This document shows, piece after piece, positions 9,149 to 18,044 of a stretch of 57,850 nucleotides of DNA; position 1 is the stretch's first letter, and each line of letters begins with the position of its first letter. The position numbers were made by a program, and so were the translations under genes. The notes beneath the pieces are model-generated. The model saw only the letters and a program-made list of their open reading frames with translations, made no database searches and was not told the DNA's origin. Source of the DNA: Robinsoniella peoriensis (GTDB taxonomy: Bacteria > Bacillota > Clostridia > Lachnospirales > Lachnospiraceae); NCBI RefSeq assembly GCF_042680125.1, contig NZ_JBHTNY010000048.1; one strand, 5' to 3'.

Positions 9149-10045
9149 ATGGAATTTTTACGTTTACTGGAAGGCATACGGTCGCCTGCACTAAATACCG
9201 TGTTTCAATTTTTTACTTTTTTTGGCCAGGAAATGCTGGTTCTTGCTATTATCTGCGTATTATACTGGTGTCTGGATAAGAAACTGGCATATAAGATTGC
9301 GCTATCATTCTTTGCCGCCGGCATGCTGCTGCAAAATCTGAAGATTACCTTCCGCATCCCAAGGCCCTGGGTTCTGGATCCGGATTTTCAAGCTGTTCCA
9401 TCTGCCGTACCGGCTGCAACCGGATATTCCTTTCCCAGCGGCCATACACAGAGTGCAACTTCACTATTTATGACACTTGCGCTATCCCTAAAGCAGAAAT
9501 CTCTGAAGATCATCTGTGTGGTCATCTTCCTGCTGGTGGGTTTTTCAAGAATGTACCTGGGTGTCCATACACCCAAAGATGTATTGACAGCAATGGCTAT
9601 GGCTATTATTATTTCTCTTCTAATAAATAAATTATTTGATAAACTTGAGAATACTCCAAAGTCTAATCTGATACTCAGTATCATCCTTGCCGGATTCTCC
9701 GTTCTATCTATGATTTATGCCCTGGTATTGCTGAATAACGGAACCATTAATGAGATCTATGCCGCAGACTGCTGCAAAGCTGCCGGTTCCGGACTGGGCT
9801 TTGCTATCGGATGGTACCTGGAACGTACTTATATTAATTTCGAGACAAATACAGCGTTTTCAAAGCAGGCTGCTAAATTTATCCTGGGTATTGCTTCCTC
9901 CCTGTTGTTAAAAGGAGTCTTAAAAGCCCTCTTGGGGGGCAGCATTCCGGCTGAAATGCTTCAGTATTTTATTCTTGTGCTTTGGGTAATCGCTGCCTAT
10001 CCTTTTATCTTCCAGCGAGTGAGATTTCTCGGAGGCGAAAAATAA
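9149..10045 (+). CDS. PAP2-family membrane phosphatase
   Basis: Phosphatidic acid phosphatase type 2 protein, an acid-phosphatase fold in the membrane that typically removes phosphate from lipid or polyprenyl phosphates. All three catalytic motifs are visible: K-x6-RP (KITFRIPRP), PSGH (FPSGHTQS) and SR-x5-H-x3-D (SRMYLGVHTPKD). About seven hydrophobic segments span the 298 residues; the C-terminal half has further membrane helices beyond the core. The ATG at 9149 sits eight bases after GGAG; an upstream GTG at 9140 overlaps that site. It is monocistronic and ends at a strong terminator. The substrate (undecaprenyl pyrophosphate, PA or other) cannot be decided. Confidence 0.92.
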   Translation: MEFLRLLEGIRSPALNTVFQFFTFFGQEMLVLAIICVLYWCLDKKLAYKIALSFFAAGMLLQNLKITFRIPRPWVLDPDFQAVPSAVPAATGYSFPSGHTQSATSLFMTLALSLKQKSLKIICVVIFLLVGFSRMYLGVHTPKDVLTAMAMAIIISLLINKLFDKLENTPKSNLILSIILAGFSVLSMIYALVLLNNGTINEIYAADCCKAAGSGLGFAIGWYLERTYINFETNTAFSKQAAKFILGIASSLLLKGVLKALLGGSIPAEMLQYFILVLWVIAAYPFIFQRVRFLGGEK

Positions 10046-10048
10046 AAA

Positions 10049-10109
10049 GCAGGATAAAAATAACCGCTTAGAGGAAATACTTTCTCTAAACGGTTATTTT
10101 TTATCCTGC
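10049..10109. terminator. Strong bidirectional terminator
   Basis: A stem of nearly 30 base pairs runs from GCAGGATAAAAATAACCG to its complement, with A/T runs on both arms. It serves the PAP2 gene (+) and degV (-). Confidence 0.85.
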
Positions 10110-10135
10110 AGCTCTTTCTTGAAAAGTAAAACCGC

Positions 10136-11005
10136 TTATCTCACATCTCCCATATAAAACAGTGCCAGTGTACCCGGACCGGAATGGGCTCCAATAGTAG
10201 GACCTACCGGATTAATCAAAAATGCTTTGATACCAAATTTTTCTTCTATCAGAGATTTTACGTACTCAGCATCTTCGATGCAGTCACCATGGCTGATAAA
10301 TACGATGTCGTTTTTATCACGGTAGCTGCCGATTTGTTTTTCCATATTTTCTACCAGCGCTGCAAGGGATTTCTTTCGTCCTCTCACTTTGGCAACCGGT
10401 ATCAGATGTCCTTCGTTATCTACGTGCAGCACCGGCTTCAGATGTATCATAGTTCCAAGAACTGCGGCTGCCTTTGAAACTCTGCCCCCTCTGTACAGGT
10501 GGAATAAATCATCTACCGTAAAATTGTGAACCACGTTTAACTTATGATCCTCCAGCCATTTCACCAGTTCTTCATACTCCATGCCCTGTTCCTTTAACTG
10601 GAGCGCCTTATGTACCAGAAGCCCCTCTCCTAATGAAGCACAGAGGGAATCAATGACCGCAATTTTCCTGTCCGGCATTTCCTCACGTAATTCTTCTGCT
10701 GCAATCCTGGCACTGTTATAGCTGCCGCTCAGACCGCTGGAGAAGGCGATATGAATAATATCTTTGCCATCATCCAGAAATTCCCGGAGTTCTTCTTTTG
10801 CTTCTTCCGGATTGACCTGGGAAGTAGTCGGCATGGAACCTGCCCGCATTTTTTTATAGAATTCTTTATAGGGCAGTTCGTGTTTCCTGTTATAAGTTTC
10901 GCCATCTATCATATAAGTCAAAGAAAGCATGCCTAAGCCATGCTCCTGGATATATGCCTCAGGTAAATCCGTGGTATTATCCGTCGTAATAATGTAATCT
11001 CTCAT
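10136..11005 (-). CDS. DegV family fatty-acid-binding protein
   Basis: DegV/FakB-family protein that binds a fatty acid; in many Firmicutes FakB presents it to the kinase FakA. The N-terminal domain starts MRDYIITTDNTTDLPEAY and includes the lipid-head contact motifs TSQVNP and FSSGLSGSYNSA. The C-terminal part has NFTVDDLFHLYRGGRVSKAAA, VRGRKKSL and VGPTIGAHSGPGTLALFYMG. With the start at 11005 it has 289 residues, usual for the family. That start has GGAGG seven bases upstream; the longer GTG form overlaps the ribosome site. No fakA is nearby, so the kinase partner would be elsewhere. Confidence 0.94.
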   Translation of the reverse strand: MRDYIITTDNTTDLPEAYIQEHGLGMLSLTYMIDGETYNRKHELPYKEFYKKMRAGSMPTTSQVNPEEAKEELREFLDDGKDIIHIAFSSGLSGSYNSARIAAEELREEMPDRKIAVIDSLCASLGEGLLVHKALQLKEQGMEYEELVKWLEDHKLNVVHNFTVDDLFHLYRGGRVSKAAAVLGTMIHLKPVLHVDNEGHLIPVAKVRGRKKSLAALVENMEKQIGSYRDKNDIVFISHGDCIEDAEYVKSLIEEKFGIKAFLINPVGPTIGAHSGPGTLALFYMGDVR

Positions 11006-11161
11006 CTGCTTTCCTCCCACTAAAACTTTTTTTCATCATAACACTAATTGGGGTTTTATGCAAGAGCGTAAGAAAACACATAATTTATTCCAAAATTTAT
11101 TGCATAAAGTGTCCCACAAGTTAATAGAATGTAGAAAAGTAATCATCGAGGGGGACTATGG

Positions 11162-11629
11162 ATGGGTTCAAAGACAAAGATAGTAGTATTTAAAATGCGG
11201 GAACTGATTTACACAGGAATTTTTGTAACGCTGGGGATAATCCTGATCATACTCTTCATTTTTATGTTCACACCCAGAGACAAGGAAAAAGCCAAAGATG
11301 ACCAACCAACACAAACGACTGCTGCTATGAAATATGTCGCCGGAGTCTATACCACTCCAATCACCCTGAATGACAATGCCATTGACGTCGAAGTCGTGGT
11401 AGACCAGGATCATATCAACTCTATCCGTTTGGTGAATTTAAGCGACACAGTAACGACGATGTATCCCCTTGTGCAGCCGGCACTTGAGGAAATCGCATCT
11501 CAGATATATGATACGCAGTCTACCGATGGCATTACATATTCTCAGGACAGTAAATATACTTCCCAGATATTGCTGGATGCCATTGACAGTGCTCTGGAAA
11601 CAGCGCAGGTAAAAACGGAGGAAGAGTAA
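11162..11629 (+). CDS. Membrane-anchored protein with FMN-binding-like domain
   Basis: A 155-residue protein with one N-terminal membrane anchor (about residues 16-36, LIYTGIFVTLGIILIILFIF within it) and an extracellular domain. The domain resembles the FMN_bind fold: a strand pair AIDVEVVVDQDHINSIRLV, then IASQIYDTQSTDGITYSQDS and TSQILLDAIDSALETA at the end. In true FMN_bind proteins the flavin is attached at an SGAT(S/T) motif; here the equivalent stretch reads QDSKYTS, so covalent flavinylation looks unlikely. The start has GAGGGGG upstream. The function is unknown and the family link is inference from pattern. Confidence 0.75.
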   Translation: MGSKTKIVVFKMRELIYTGIFVTLGIILIILFIFMFTPRDKEKAKDDQPTQTTAAMKYVAGVYTTPITLNDNAIDVEVVVDQDHINSIRLVNLSDTVTTMYPLVQPALEEIASQIYDTQSTDGITYSQDSKYTSQILLDAIDSALETAQVKTEEE

Positions 11630-11636
11630 TTAGGAG

Positions 11637-11697
11637 AAAACCGGGTATCTCTCTAAAAGCAGGTCTGCTTTTACTTTGAGATACCCGGTTTTCTTTT
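11637..11697. terminator. Bidirectional terminator
   Basis: AAAACCGGGTATCTC pairs with GAGATACCCGGTTTT around an inner AAAAGCAGGTCTGCTTTT hairpin. It closes the gene at 11162 and, on the other strand, the YHYH protein gene. Confidence 0.85.
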
Positions 11698-11744
11698 GTT
11701 ATCTGACGCTGTTATTTATTATGATTATGTATTATAGAACTTCA

Positions 11745-12467
11745 TTATTTTGTTACCGTTACGGTGCACTTTAATAATTTCCCGTCTACCCTCACTGTGA
11801 TTTTGGAACTACCGGCTGAATTTCCTGTCACAACACCCTTGTCGGTAACCGTAGCAATCTTTCTCTTGGATGTATTCCATTTCTTTTTGGAATTGCTGCC
11901 TTTTACGATTATTCGCTTTGACTCTCCAACTTTTAAGTTCAATCTGGTTGGTGTCATCCTGGGATCAACAATTTTTATTCTGCATTTATCATTTGACCCA
12001 TTTGCTTTTGCAGTTATGGTAACCCATCCTGCCCTGCGGGCCACTACTTTACCATTTCTATAAACCTTAGCCACCTTTGAGTTGGAGGTTATCCATTTAA
12101 CAGTGGAACCGCCGGCTTTGGAAGTTTTAAACAGGAATGTGGTACCAACCGCCATTTTCGTTGTTTTTCTCTTTATCTTGATTTCTGGCTTCGGCTTAGG
12201 TGTTGGTGTTGGAGACGGATCCGGAGTGGATGGTACAACAGGTGCAGGATCAGCACTTCCTCCGCCCTGATACGGGCATACTCCGTTGGGATGCAGATGT
12301 GCGGGATTACCTCCGCAGTGGTAATGGTAATACCCCAATCCGCTTACATTGTTGTTGTCACGATGACCGCCATTGCCATCGGTTCTGCCGGAATGGGCAA
12401 ATGCTGCATTTGAAAAACAAAGCGCCAGACATAACGCTAAACATAGAATACGTCTGATTTTCTTCAT
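11745..12467 (-). CDS. Secreted YHYH-domain protein with Ig-like (Big2) repeats
   Basis: Secreted protein of 240 residues. The signal peptide is MKKIRRILCLALCLALCFSN with cleavage near AFA. The YHYH domain follows, rich in His and Cys (AHSGRTDGNGGHRD, GLGYYHYHCGG, AHLHPNGVCPY), which probably binds metal (inference). A Pro-rich linker of PTPKPKP type leads to two bacterial Ig-like domains with the usual WITSNSKVAKV...NGKVVARRAGWVTITAKANG and WNTSKRKIATVTDKGVVTG motifs. There is no sorting signal, so it is likely released or bound through its domains. The start at 12467 has GGGAGG ten bases upstream; a 30-residue upstream extension has no signal-peptide sense. Confidence 0.88.
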   Translation of the reverse strand: MKKIRRILCLALCLALCFSNAAFAHSGRTDGNGGHRDNNNVSGLGYYHYHCGGNPAHLHPNGVCPYQGGGSADPAPVVPSTPDPSPTPTPKPKPEIKIKRKTTKMAVGTTFLFKTSKAGGSTVKWITSNSKVAKVYRNGKVVARRAGWVTITAKANGSNDKCRIKIVDPRMTPTRLNLKVGESKRIIVKGSNSKKKWNTSKRKIATVTDKGVVTGNSAGSSKITVRVDGKLLKCTVTVTK

Positions 12468-12589
12468 AACTGCTCTTCCTCCCTTGTACTTTATCGTATC
12501 ATTTGTGATGGCATTATGATAACATATTTTTACGTGAATTACCAGAGCATTTTCCAAACCCTATTAGAAACGAAAATTCTATTTTTTAA

Positions 12590-12623
12590 GAAAAAAAGCC
12601 AGGAGGCATATTTCCTCCCGGCT
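12590..12623 (-). terminator. Intrinsic terminator after alcohol dehydrogenase
   Basis: On the minus strand AGCCGGGAGG pairs with CCTCCTGGCT and is followed by TTTTTTC. Confidence 0.85.
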
Positions 12624-12636
12624 CAAAAACTAATTC

Positions 12637-13818
12637 TTAAAATTCTACTGCTTTTCCATCATAGATACATCTGAACAATTGTTCCATCTGCTTAGGATCA
12701 ATTGCTCTTGGATTGGAACCTGTACAAGCATCCCCTACTGCCAGTTCTGCAATTGCTGCAATCTTTTCATTGAATTCATCTTCTTTGATTCCAAACTCTT
12801 TTAACGTCTTCGGAATGCTGAATTCAACATTTAATGCATCGATCTTTGCACACAGTGCTTTCATTAATTCTTCGTCTGTATCACCTTTCAGATTGATTGA
12901 TCTTGCGATCTCTGCATATCTCTTCAGTGCTGCTGCATCTTTTGCGTTATACTGAATGACATATGGAAGATACATTGCATTTGCAAGACCATGTGTAATA
13001 TGACCTGTGCTGAATGCAGCACCTGTCTTGTGCGCCATGGAATGTACGATTCCAAGGAGTGCATTAGAGAATGCCATACCAGCCAGACATTGTCCGTAGT
13101 GCATCTGCTCTCTTGCAGCCATATCTCCTTTGTAAGACTCTGGAAGATAGTCATTTACCATTGCAATTGCTTTTAATGCAAGAGGATCTGTAAACGGTCC
13201 GTTTAATGTGGAAACATATGCTTCAATTGCATGAGTCAATGCATCCATACCGGTATATGCTGTTAAATGTGCAGGCATTGTTTCTGCTAATTCAGGATCA
13301 ACAATTGCTACGTCCGGTGTGATGTTGAAATCAGCCAGCGGATATTTAATTCCTTTTGCATAATCAGTAATAACGGAGAATGCGGTAACTTCGGTAGCCG
13401 TTCCGGATGTGGAAGGAATTGCCAGGAATTTAGCTTTCTGTCTTAATGTTGGGAATGAAAATGGCTGGATAATTGCTTCAAATGTAGTTTCAGGATATTC
13501 ATAGAATACCCACATAGCTTTTGCTGCATCAATTGGAGAACCACCGCCCATTGCAATAATCCAGTCCGGCTCAAATTCTCTCATTGCTGCTGCACCCTTC
13601 ATAACTGTTTCTACCGATGGATCAGGCTCAACATTTTCAAATAATTTTACTTCTATTCCTGCTTCTTTTAAGTAAGAAGTCACTTTGTCAACAAATCCGA
13701 ATTTCTTCATTGAACCGCCGCCCAGAACCAGGATTGCTTTCTTTCCATCCAGTTGTTTTAAAAATTCAAGGGAACCTTTTCCCCAGTATAAGTCTCTCGG
13801 TAATGTAAATCTGTTCAT
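12637..13818 (-). CDS. Iron-containing alcohol dehydrogenase
   Basis: Group III (Fe-ADH) NAD(P)H-dependent alcohol dehydrogenase, likely reducing an aldehyde to an alcohol in fermentation. The N-terminal dinucleotide domain has AILVLGGGSMKKFGF and IIAMGGGSPIDAAKAMWVFYEYP. The C-terminal domain carries the iron ligands in GMDALTHAIEAYVS, IVHSMAHKTGAAF and STGHITHGLANAMYLPYVI. With the ATG at 13818 the protein has 393 residues; GGAGG lies eight bases upstream, while the ATG at 13833 overlaps that site. The shape resembles butanol dehydrogenase or 1,3-propanediol dehydrogenase relatives; the substrate is not readable. It is monocistronic, with its own terminator. Confidence 0.93.
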   Translation of the reverse strand: MNRFTLPRDLYWGKGSLEFLKQLDGKKAILVLGGGSMKKFGFVDKVTSYLKEAGIEVKLFENVEPDPSVETVMKGAAAMREFEPDWIIAMGGGSPIDAAKAMWVFYEYPETTFEAIIQPFSFPTLRQKAKFLAIPSTSGTATEVTAFSVITDYAKGIKYPLADFNITPDVAIVDPELAETMPAHLTAYTGMDALTHAIEAYVSTLNGPFTDPLALKAIAMVNDYLPESYKGDMAAREQMHYGQCLAGMAFSNALLGIVHSMAHKTGAAFSTGHITHGLANAMYLPYVIQYNAKDAAALKRYAEIARSINLKGDTDEELMKALCAKIDALNVEFSIPKTLKEFGIKEDEFNEKIAAIAELAVGDACTGSNPRAIDPKQMEQLFRCIYDGKAVEF

Positions 13819-13937
13819 ACGATAGTCCTCCATTATATTTTAAAATAGGTTAATATGTACTTGATTCGTTCTTATTATATCATTGTTAAATAATTAACGC
13901 AACCCCTATTAGAGGATATAATAAAAATTTTATATTA

Positions 13938-14113
13938 TGATTTGGGGTTTAGTTGAGAAGGGGACGCTTTGTAGCTTGAGATGGTGTACGGAAAGAGAAG
14001 GGGGCGGACCATGGCAGGCGTTTGGAAGGCTTACCGCAGAACTGAGTATTTACTTCTCTTTCCGTGCACTACATCCATCTCAAAGCGTCCTTTTATCAGC
14101 TAAACCCAAATCA
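13938..14113. repeat. 176-bp long-inverted-repeat element, copy 1
   Basis: The outer 15 bases TGATTTGGGGTTTAG match the reverse of CTAAACCCAAATCA at the other end. The inner arms also pair: GGACGCTTTG, GTGTACGGAAAGAGAA and counterparts. The arms are about 55 bp around a G-rich centre. A second copy begins at 57754. The last three bases form the TGA stop codon of nadE. It carries no coding capacity and resembles a MITE or a transcribed long hairpin. Between 13819 and 13937 only A/T-rich spacer is seen. Confidence 0.75.
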
Positions 14114-16030
14114 ATCAGCTGAAATATGATCCAGATTTTCCAGCCATATTCTTGCACTGGCATCGCTTGGCATTCTCAGATCGCCTCTTGGAGATACTGC
14201 CACAGATCCCACTTTCGGTCCATCGGGAAGACAGGATCTCTTGAATTGCTGCGAGAAGAATCTTCGGTAGAACGTTTTCATCCATTTTAAAATGGTTTCA
14301 TCATCGTAGCTGCCGGCAAATGCCTTTTTCGCAATCCTGAATATTTTTGCAGGCTCATATCCGAACCGCAGTATATAATACAGGAAGAAATCATGCAGCT
14401 CATAAGGGCCTACCAGATCTTCTGTCTTCTGGGAAATTTCTCCATCCTTTGGCGGCAATAACTCAGGGCTTACCGGTGTATCCAGGACATCCAGCAGTGT
14501 ACGGCTTAATACTTCATCTCCGCAGGTGTCTGCATAGTAGCGCACCAGATGCCTAACCAGCGTCTTGGGAACGGAAGCATTAACCCCATACATGGACATA
14601 TGATCCCCATTGTAGGTTGCCCATCCAAGTGCCAGTTCTGACATATCCCCTGTGCCGATCACAAGGCCTCCGCACTGATTTGCAATATCCATCAGTACCT
14701 GGGTCCGCTCTCTCGCCTGGCTGTTTTCGTAGGTTACATCATGGGATTCTTTGTCGTGTCCGATATCCGCAAAATGCTGGTTTACCGCTTCCTTAATATC
14801 TACTTCCCGGAGTGTAGCCCCCAGTTTCCGGGTGAGATCACATGCATTGGTATAAGTCCTGTCTGTTGTTCCAAAGCATGGCATGGTTACCGATATAATC
14901 TGGCTTCGTTCCATCCCCAGCATGTCAAACGCTTTAACCGTTACTAAAAGTGCCAGTGTGGAATCCAGACCACCGGAAATACCTACTACCGCAGATTTAC
15001 AATTCGTATGTTTCAAACGTTTTTTCAGCCCCATTGCCTGAATGCACAGGATTTCTTCACAACGTCTGTCTCGGTCAGCCTTGTCACTTGGTACGAAGGG
15101 ACAGGGAGCAAAATTCCGGGTAAGCACTACTTCAACCGGCTGAAGGGAGAATGCGATCTTCTCATACTCATTCATTTTCTCTGCCATAAATGTAGTGTTT
15201 TTCCGGCGTTCACTACGCAGCCTTCGGATATCTATTTCTCCATATATTGTTTCATTTTGGAAACGCTTTGACTGGCTTAAGAGGGAGCCATTTTCTGCAA
15301 TCAGGTTATGTCCTCCGAATACCAGATCCGTAGTAGACTCCCCTTCCCCTGCACTGGCATATACATATCCGCAGATAAGCCTTGCAGACTGTCCTCCAAT
15401 TAAAGATTGGCGGTACTGGTCTTTCCCTGTTGTCTCATCGCTTGCAGACAGGTTAACGATAATTGTGGCTCCCGCCAGTGCATGACCGGTACTTGGGGGA
15501 TTGGGGGACCATAAGTCTTCACAGATTTCTGCTCCAATTCGCAGCCCTTCCATTTCCTTACAGCAGAAGATCTGCTTTGTACCAAAGGGAATAGGCATAC
15601 CTTCGAACTCTACCCACTCTACTGCTTCGTTCCCCAATGCAAAATGGCGCATTTCATAGAACTCCCCATAGTTTGGCAAATGTCTCTTGGGTACCAGGCC
15701 AAGCAGCCTGCCATGGCTGATGACTGCAGCGACATTATAGAGTTTATTGTCTTTTTCCCAGGGAAGTCCTACAAATATGATGGCATCTCTATCTGCCGAA
15801 TGGAAAATAATCCGATGCAATTCATGCTTCGCTTCATCCAGCAGCGTTTCCTGCCAAAAAAGATCCCCACAGGTATATCCGGTAATACAAAGTTCTGGAA
15901 AAACAATAATTTTAGCTCCATTTACACATGCTTCATCAATCAGCCTGCATATTTCCGATGCGTTTATGATACAATCCGCTACTTTTATCTCAGGCGTAGC
16001 GGCAGCCACTTTTATAAATCCGTGATGCAT
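14111..16030 (-). CDS. nadE: Glutamine-dependent NAD+ synthetase
   Basis: Converts nicotinate adenine dinucleotide to NAD+ using ATP and glutamine-derived ammonia. The N-terminal nitrilase-type glutaminase domain (about residues 1-290) has the catalytic Glu46 in VFPELCITGYTCGDL, the Lys in LVPKRHLPNYGEFYE and the nucleophile Cys in GAEICEDLWSP. The C-terminal synthetase domain has the PP-loop VGISGGLDSTLALLV and the GTGDMSELALGWATYNGDHMS region. The length of 639 residues is normal for the two-domain type. The stop codon lies within the end of the inverted-repeat element at 13938-14113, so insertion of that element may have set the C-terminus. It lies downstream of hslO on the same strand. 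Confidence 0.97.
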   Translation of the reverse strand: MHHGFIKVAAATPEIKVADCIINASEICRLIDEACVNGAKIIVFPELCITGYTCGDLFWQETLLDEAKHELHRIIFHSADRDAIIFVGLPWEKDNKLYNVAAVISHGRLLGLVPKRHLPNYGEFYEMRHFALGNEAVEWVEFEGMPIPFGTKQIFCCKEMEGLRIGAEICEDLWSPNPPSTGHALAGATIIVNLSASDETTGKDQYRQSLIGGQSARLICGYVYASAGEGESTTDLVFGGHNLIAENGSLLSQSKRFQNETIYGEIDIRRLRSERRKNTTFMAEKMNEYEKIAFSLQPVEVVLTRNFAPCPFVPSDKADRDRRCEEILCIQAMGLKKRLKHTNCKSAVVGISGGLDSTLALLVTVKAFDMLGMERSQIISVTMPCFGTTDRTYTNACDLTRKLGATLREVDIKEAVNQHFADIGHDKESHDVTYENSQARERTQVLMDIANQCGGLVIGTGDMSELALGWATYNGDHMSMYGVNASVPKTLVRHLVRYYADTCGDEVLSRTLLDVLDTPVSPELLPPKDGEISQKTEDLVGPYELHDFFLYYILRFGYEPAKIFRIAKKAFAGSYDDETILKWMKTFYRRFFSQQFKRSCLPDGPKVGSVAVSPRGDLRMPSDASARIWLENLDHISAD

Positions 16031-16085
16031 CCCTGATCCCGCCCTTCTTCTTTCTCTGATTTACTGTTCCATACATCTCTTCTGA

Positions 16086-16964
16086 CTATTTGCTTTTTTT
16101 GAGGATCTGCTTTAATTCCTCCACAGAAAATTCATAGTTTGTATTGCAGAAATGACAATTTACTTCAATTGGCTTTTCATCATCAATCATTTCCTGAATA
16201 TCTTTTTTTCCAATGCTGATAATCGCTTTTTCCACTCTGTGTTTTGTACAGTTACACCAGAAGCTGGTCGGTACCTTGTCCGTGATCTGTACTCCGAAAT
16301 CTCCCAGCAGTTTATCCAGGATCATCTCAGGCGTATCTCCTGCATCCAGCATTGAAGTAACGCTCGTCACCTCTGAGAGCTTTTTTTCCAATGCATCAAT
16401 GACTGCATCATCTGTAAACGGCATTAACTGGATGATGAATCCTCCTGCCTGTTTTACCCTATTGTCATGTTCCATTAAAACTCCTAATCCAACCGATGAC
16501 GGCACCTGTTCGGATGTGGCGAAATAATAAGTCAGGTCTTCTGCAATTTCACTGGTCTGCAAAACAGTCTGGCCCACATATGGCTCTTTTAATCCCATAT
16601 CCTTGATTACCTGAAGTAATCCTACTCCTACAGCGCCCGCCACGTCTAATTTACCTTTTGCGTTAGGCGGAAGCATCACATCCGGTTTACCAACGTAGCC
16701 TTTTACATTTGCTTTGCTGTCTGCCGTTACCGTAATTCCGTTTATCGGACCTCCCGCCTTTATCTGAAGGGTCAGGATATCCTTTTCCCCTTTCATCATG
16801 GTTCCCATCATCGCCCCTGCAGTTAACAGTCTGCCCAGTGCCGCAGTAGCTACCGGACTCGTGTTGTGGACACTCCTTGCCTTCTCAACTAAGTCCCTTG
16901 TAGTTGCTGCAAATGCCCTGATCTGATTATCCGCTGCAGTAGCTCTTACAATATAATCTGCCAT
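16086..16964 (-). CDS. hslO: Redox-activated chaperone Hsp33
   Basis: Cytosolic holdase chaperone switched on by oxidation. It starts MADYIVRATAADNQIRAFAA and has the usual core motif with GRLLTAGAMMGTMMKG and VGLLQVIKDMGLKEPYVGQT. The C-terminal zinc switch has four Cys in the family pattern C-x-C (FWCNCTKHRV) and C-x-x-C (VNCHFCNTNYEFS). With the start at 16964 the protein has 292 residues, as expected. AAGGAG lies seven bases before that ATG; longer readings begin inside or before the ribosome site. Confidence 0.96.
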   Translation of the reverse strand: MADYIVRATAADNQIRAFAATTRDLVEKARSVHNTSPVATAALGRLLTAGAMMGTMMKGEKDILTLQIKAGGPINGITVTADSKANVKGYVGKPDVMLPPNAKGKLDVAGAVGVGLLQVIKDMGLKEPYVGQTVLQTSEIAEDLTYYFATSEQVPSSVGLGVLMEHDNRVKQAGGFIIQLMPFTDDAVIDALEKKLSEVTSVTSMLDAGDTPEMILDKLLGDFGVQITDKVPTSFWCNCTKHRVEKAIISIGKKDIQEMIDDEKPIEVNCHFCNTNYEFSVEELKQILKKSK

Positions 16965-17089
16965 TTCCATACTCCTTATTCCTGCTGTTATCACAGCAAT
17001 TTATAAATTCATGTTGTCGGGTATATCATCCTTGCTGTTCCTATTTGATTGCCTTTTATTTTAGTTAGCTGTTGATTTTGGCTAGGTTT

Positions 17090-17848
17090 TTATTTTCGCT
17101 TGCCCTTTTCCCTGGCAATCACATAAATACGCTCACTGTCATCACGGGGCTGTTCCCGTGTAAATGCATCATAAGCGCATATGTACTCCATTCCCGCATC
17201 AGCCAGTAACTGCTTCACGGTTTCCAGCTCATAAGCCTTCTGGTAATGGGTTTCTTCGTACTTTTCATAGAGCCCGGATTCTTGCCTTATGAATAGTGTT
17301 AAGTCGTATTCATTCATCCGGTCTTCTTCATAATAGCTGTTTTCCCAGATAAAACTTCCTTCTTCCCTGTTTTCGGCAATCGTAGTATCCCCCATCAGAC
17401 AGCTGTATTTATATATGGTATTTAAATCAAATATAAAAATCCCACCCGGATCCAGATAGTTATTTACCAACTGAAACACCCTGGTTAGTTCCTCTTCCGA
17501 TAAAATGTAATTCATGGAATCACAGATGCTGACCACTGCCTTTACCGTTCCATAGAGTTCAAAATCTCTCATATCCTGCAATAGATAAAGAATATCCAGC
17601 CCGGATTTTGATTTTTTATCCATGGCTATTTCCAGCATTTCTGAGGAATTATCTACACCAATCATATCATAGCCTTTTGCTGCCAGTTCCTCTGTAAGGC
17701 TTCCTGTTCCACAGCCCAGATCCAGTACCAGGCCATCTTCTATCCGGTACTCCTTAAGAAGTGAGACCAGATAGCCGCTCCACTGCTCATAGGGCACATT
17801 GTCCATAAACAGGTCATAGACCGACGCAAAACTTGTATATGCATCCAT
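17090..17848 (-). CDS. Class I SAM-dependent methyltransferase
   Basis: Rossmann-fold methyltransferase (methyltransf_25/11 type). Motif I is VLDLGCGTGSLTEELAAKGYDMIGVDNS, followed by the acidic SEMLEIA segment; motif IV region reads VVSICDSMNYIL and the post-core reads GGIFIFDLNTIYKY. It has 252 residues. The start at 17848 follows AAGGGG by eight bases. The substrate is unknown: similar proteins are annotated only as methyltransferase-domain proteins. It stands alone, about 95 bases upstream of hslO on the same strand. Confidence 0.9.
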   Translation of the reverse strand: MDAYTSFASVYDLFMDNVPYEQWSGYLVSLLKEYRIEDGLVLDLGCGTGSLTEELAAKGYDMIGVDNSSEMLEIAMDKKSKSGLDILYLLQDMRDFELYGTVKAVVSICDSMNYILSEEELTRVFQLVNNYLDPGGIFIFDLNTIYKYSCLMGDTTIAENREEGSFIWENSYYEEDRMNEYDLTLFIRQESGLYEKYEETHYQKAYELETVKQLLADAGMEYICAYDAFTREQPRDDSERIYVIAREKGKRK

Positions 17849-17883
17849 TTCTTTCACCCCTTATTCTCTTTCCTTACCCAAAG

Positions 17884-17918
17884 TATAAAAATAACCGGGC
17901 AATCTGCATTGGTTGCCC
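17884..17918 (-). terminator. Terminator closing the long minus-strand run
   Basis: On the minus strand GGGCAA pairs with TTGCCC over a 10-base loop, followed by GGTTATTTTTATA. It is 126 bases past the stop of the membrane protein at 18045. Confidence 0.6.
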
Positions 17919-18044
17919 CTACACATTTTACCCGATTATCGGTTAACTTTCACAGCATTGATCATGCCATAAATAGATATGCACATACAGTCCATAAATC
18001 AAAACACACACTTTGGTATAGTTTTATAACTTTTGAATGATAAG

